A DNA stretch of 48,609 nt from positions 1 to 48,609 of the forward strand of contig NZ_CAINTR010000150.1 in NCBI RefSeq assembly GCF_903853455.1, given 5' to 3'. The notes beneath the pieces are model-generated. The model saw only the letters and a list, made by a program, of their open reading frames with translations, was not told the DNA's origin and did not search any database. The number at the start of each line of letters is the position of its first letter. Positions within the stretch are counted from its first letter, which is position 1. The translations under genes and the position numbers were made by a program. Shown here in pieces: positions 48,538 through 48,609 of this stretch. Origin of the DNA: an uncultured Magnetospirillum sp. Its GTDB lineage: Bacteria > Pseudomonadota > Alphaproteobacteria > Rhodospirillales > Magnetospirillaceae.

Positions 48538-48609
48538 GCGACAACTATGATGGCCGGTATGATTGCCCGCTGGGGCCGGACGTAAGGAGGGGCGGAGCCC
48601 CGACTGGAG

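Overview
The window is high-GC DNA from an alphaproteobacterium, most likely a Magnetospirillum or close Rhodospirillaceae relative. Three things point there: the gene order rpsB-tsf-pyrH-frr-uppS-cdsA-dxr-rseP-bamA-skp-lpxD-fabZ-lpxA-lpxI-lpxB, the use of LpxI rather than LpxH, and a small CULT-domain protein that resembles, as I remember it, the bacterial cereblon homologue MsCI4 of Magnetospirillum gryphiswaldense. No magnetosome genes are present, and species cannot be fixed from the sequence alone.

Layout. 1-1009: AT-richer DNA joined to the 3' half of an acyl-CoA synthetase gene (broken at the left edge). 1151-3135: HD-GYP protein and a murein endopeptidase. 3298-18220: one long plus-strand block for translation (S2, EF-Ts, RRF), UMP kinase, isoprenoid, phospholipid and undecaprenyl steps, outer-membrane assembly (RseP, BamA, Skp) and lipid A synthesis, closed by a glyoxalase gene. 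18303-20851: HpnI-like hopanoid glycosyltransferase convergent with trmFO. 20910-25151: small genes including a duplicated DUF4170 protein, a thioredoxin-like ferredoxin, the CULT protein, a parvulin, an RNA methyltransferase, an RluE-type pseudouridine synthase and an OmpA-type lipoprotein. 25376-31085: uvrA, a CDF metal exporter with an unusually long cytosolic tail, a GDT1/TMEM165 transporter and ssb. 31270-36243: gyrA, coaD, two cyclophilins (one cytosolic, one exported) and tRNA-Lys. 36512-36986: a possible Cys-rich mini-protein and a cold-shock gene. 37147-39664: a soluble protein with two MCP-like hairpin-tip segments, a flavodiiron/ODP-type metallo-beta-lactamase-fold protein and an HTH protein. 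39758-42647: BON-like exported protein, small membrane protein, EamA transporter and argE. 42869-48185: type I secretion system with two ABC proteins and one HlyD-type adaptor. 48175-48537: a DUF502 gene that is broken near the right edge.

How it fits together. The central block is the standard envelope-biogenesis supercluster, with genes overlapping or nearly abutting and few internal terminators. The most interesting accessory unit is the MCP-like/ODP pair at 37147-38661. ODP-type di-iron proteins have been reported as oxygen/iron sensors working with cytoplasmic chemoreceptors in spirochaetes, so a similar arrangement in an aerotactic alphaproteobacterium deserves testing. Secondary points of interest are the CULT protein in a small operon with a parvulin, the CDF exporter with apparent repeated tail domains, and the secretion ABC pair whose nucleotide-binding motifs are degenerate in complementary places.

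Both ends of the window cut conserved genes abruptly, which suggests insertion or recombination junctions, or contig-end artefacts.
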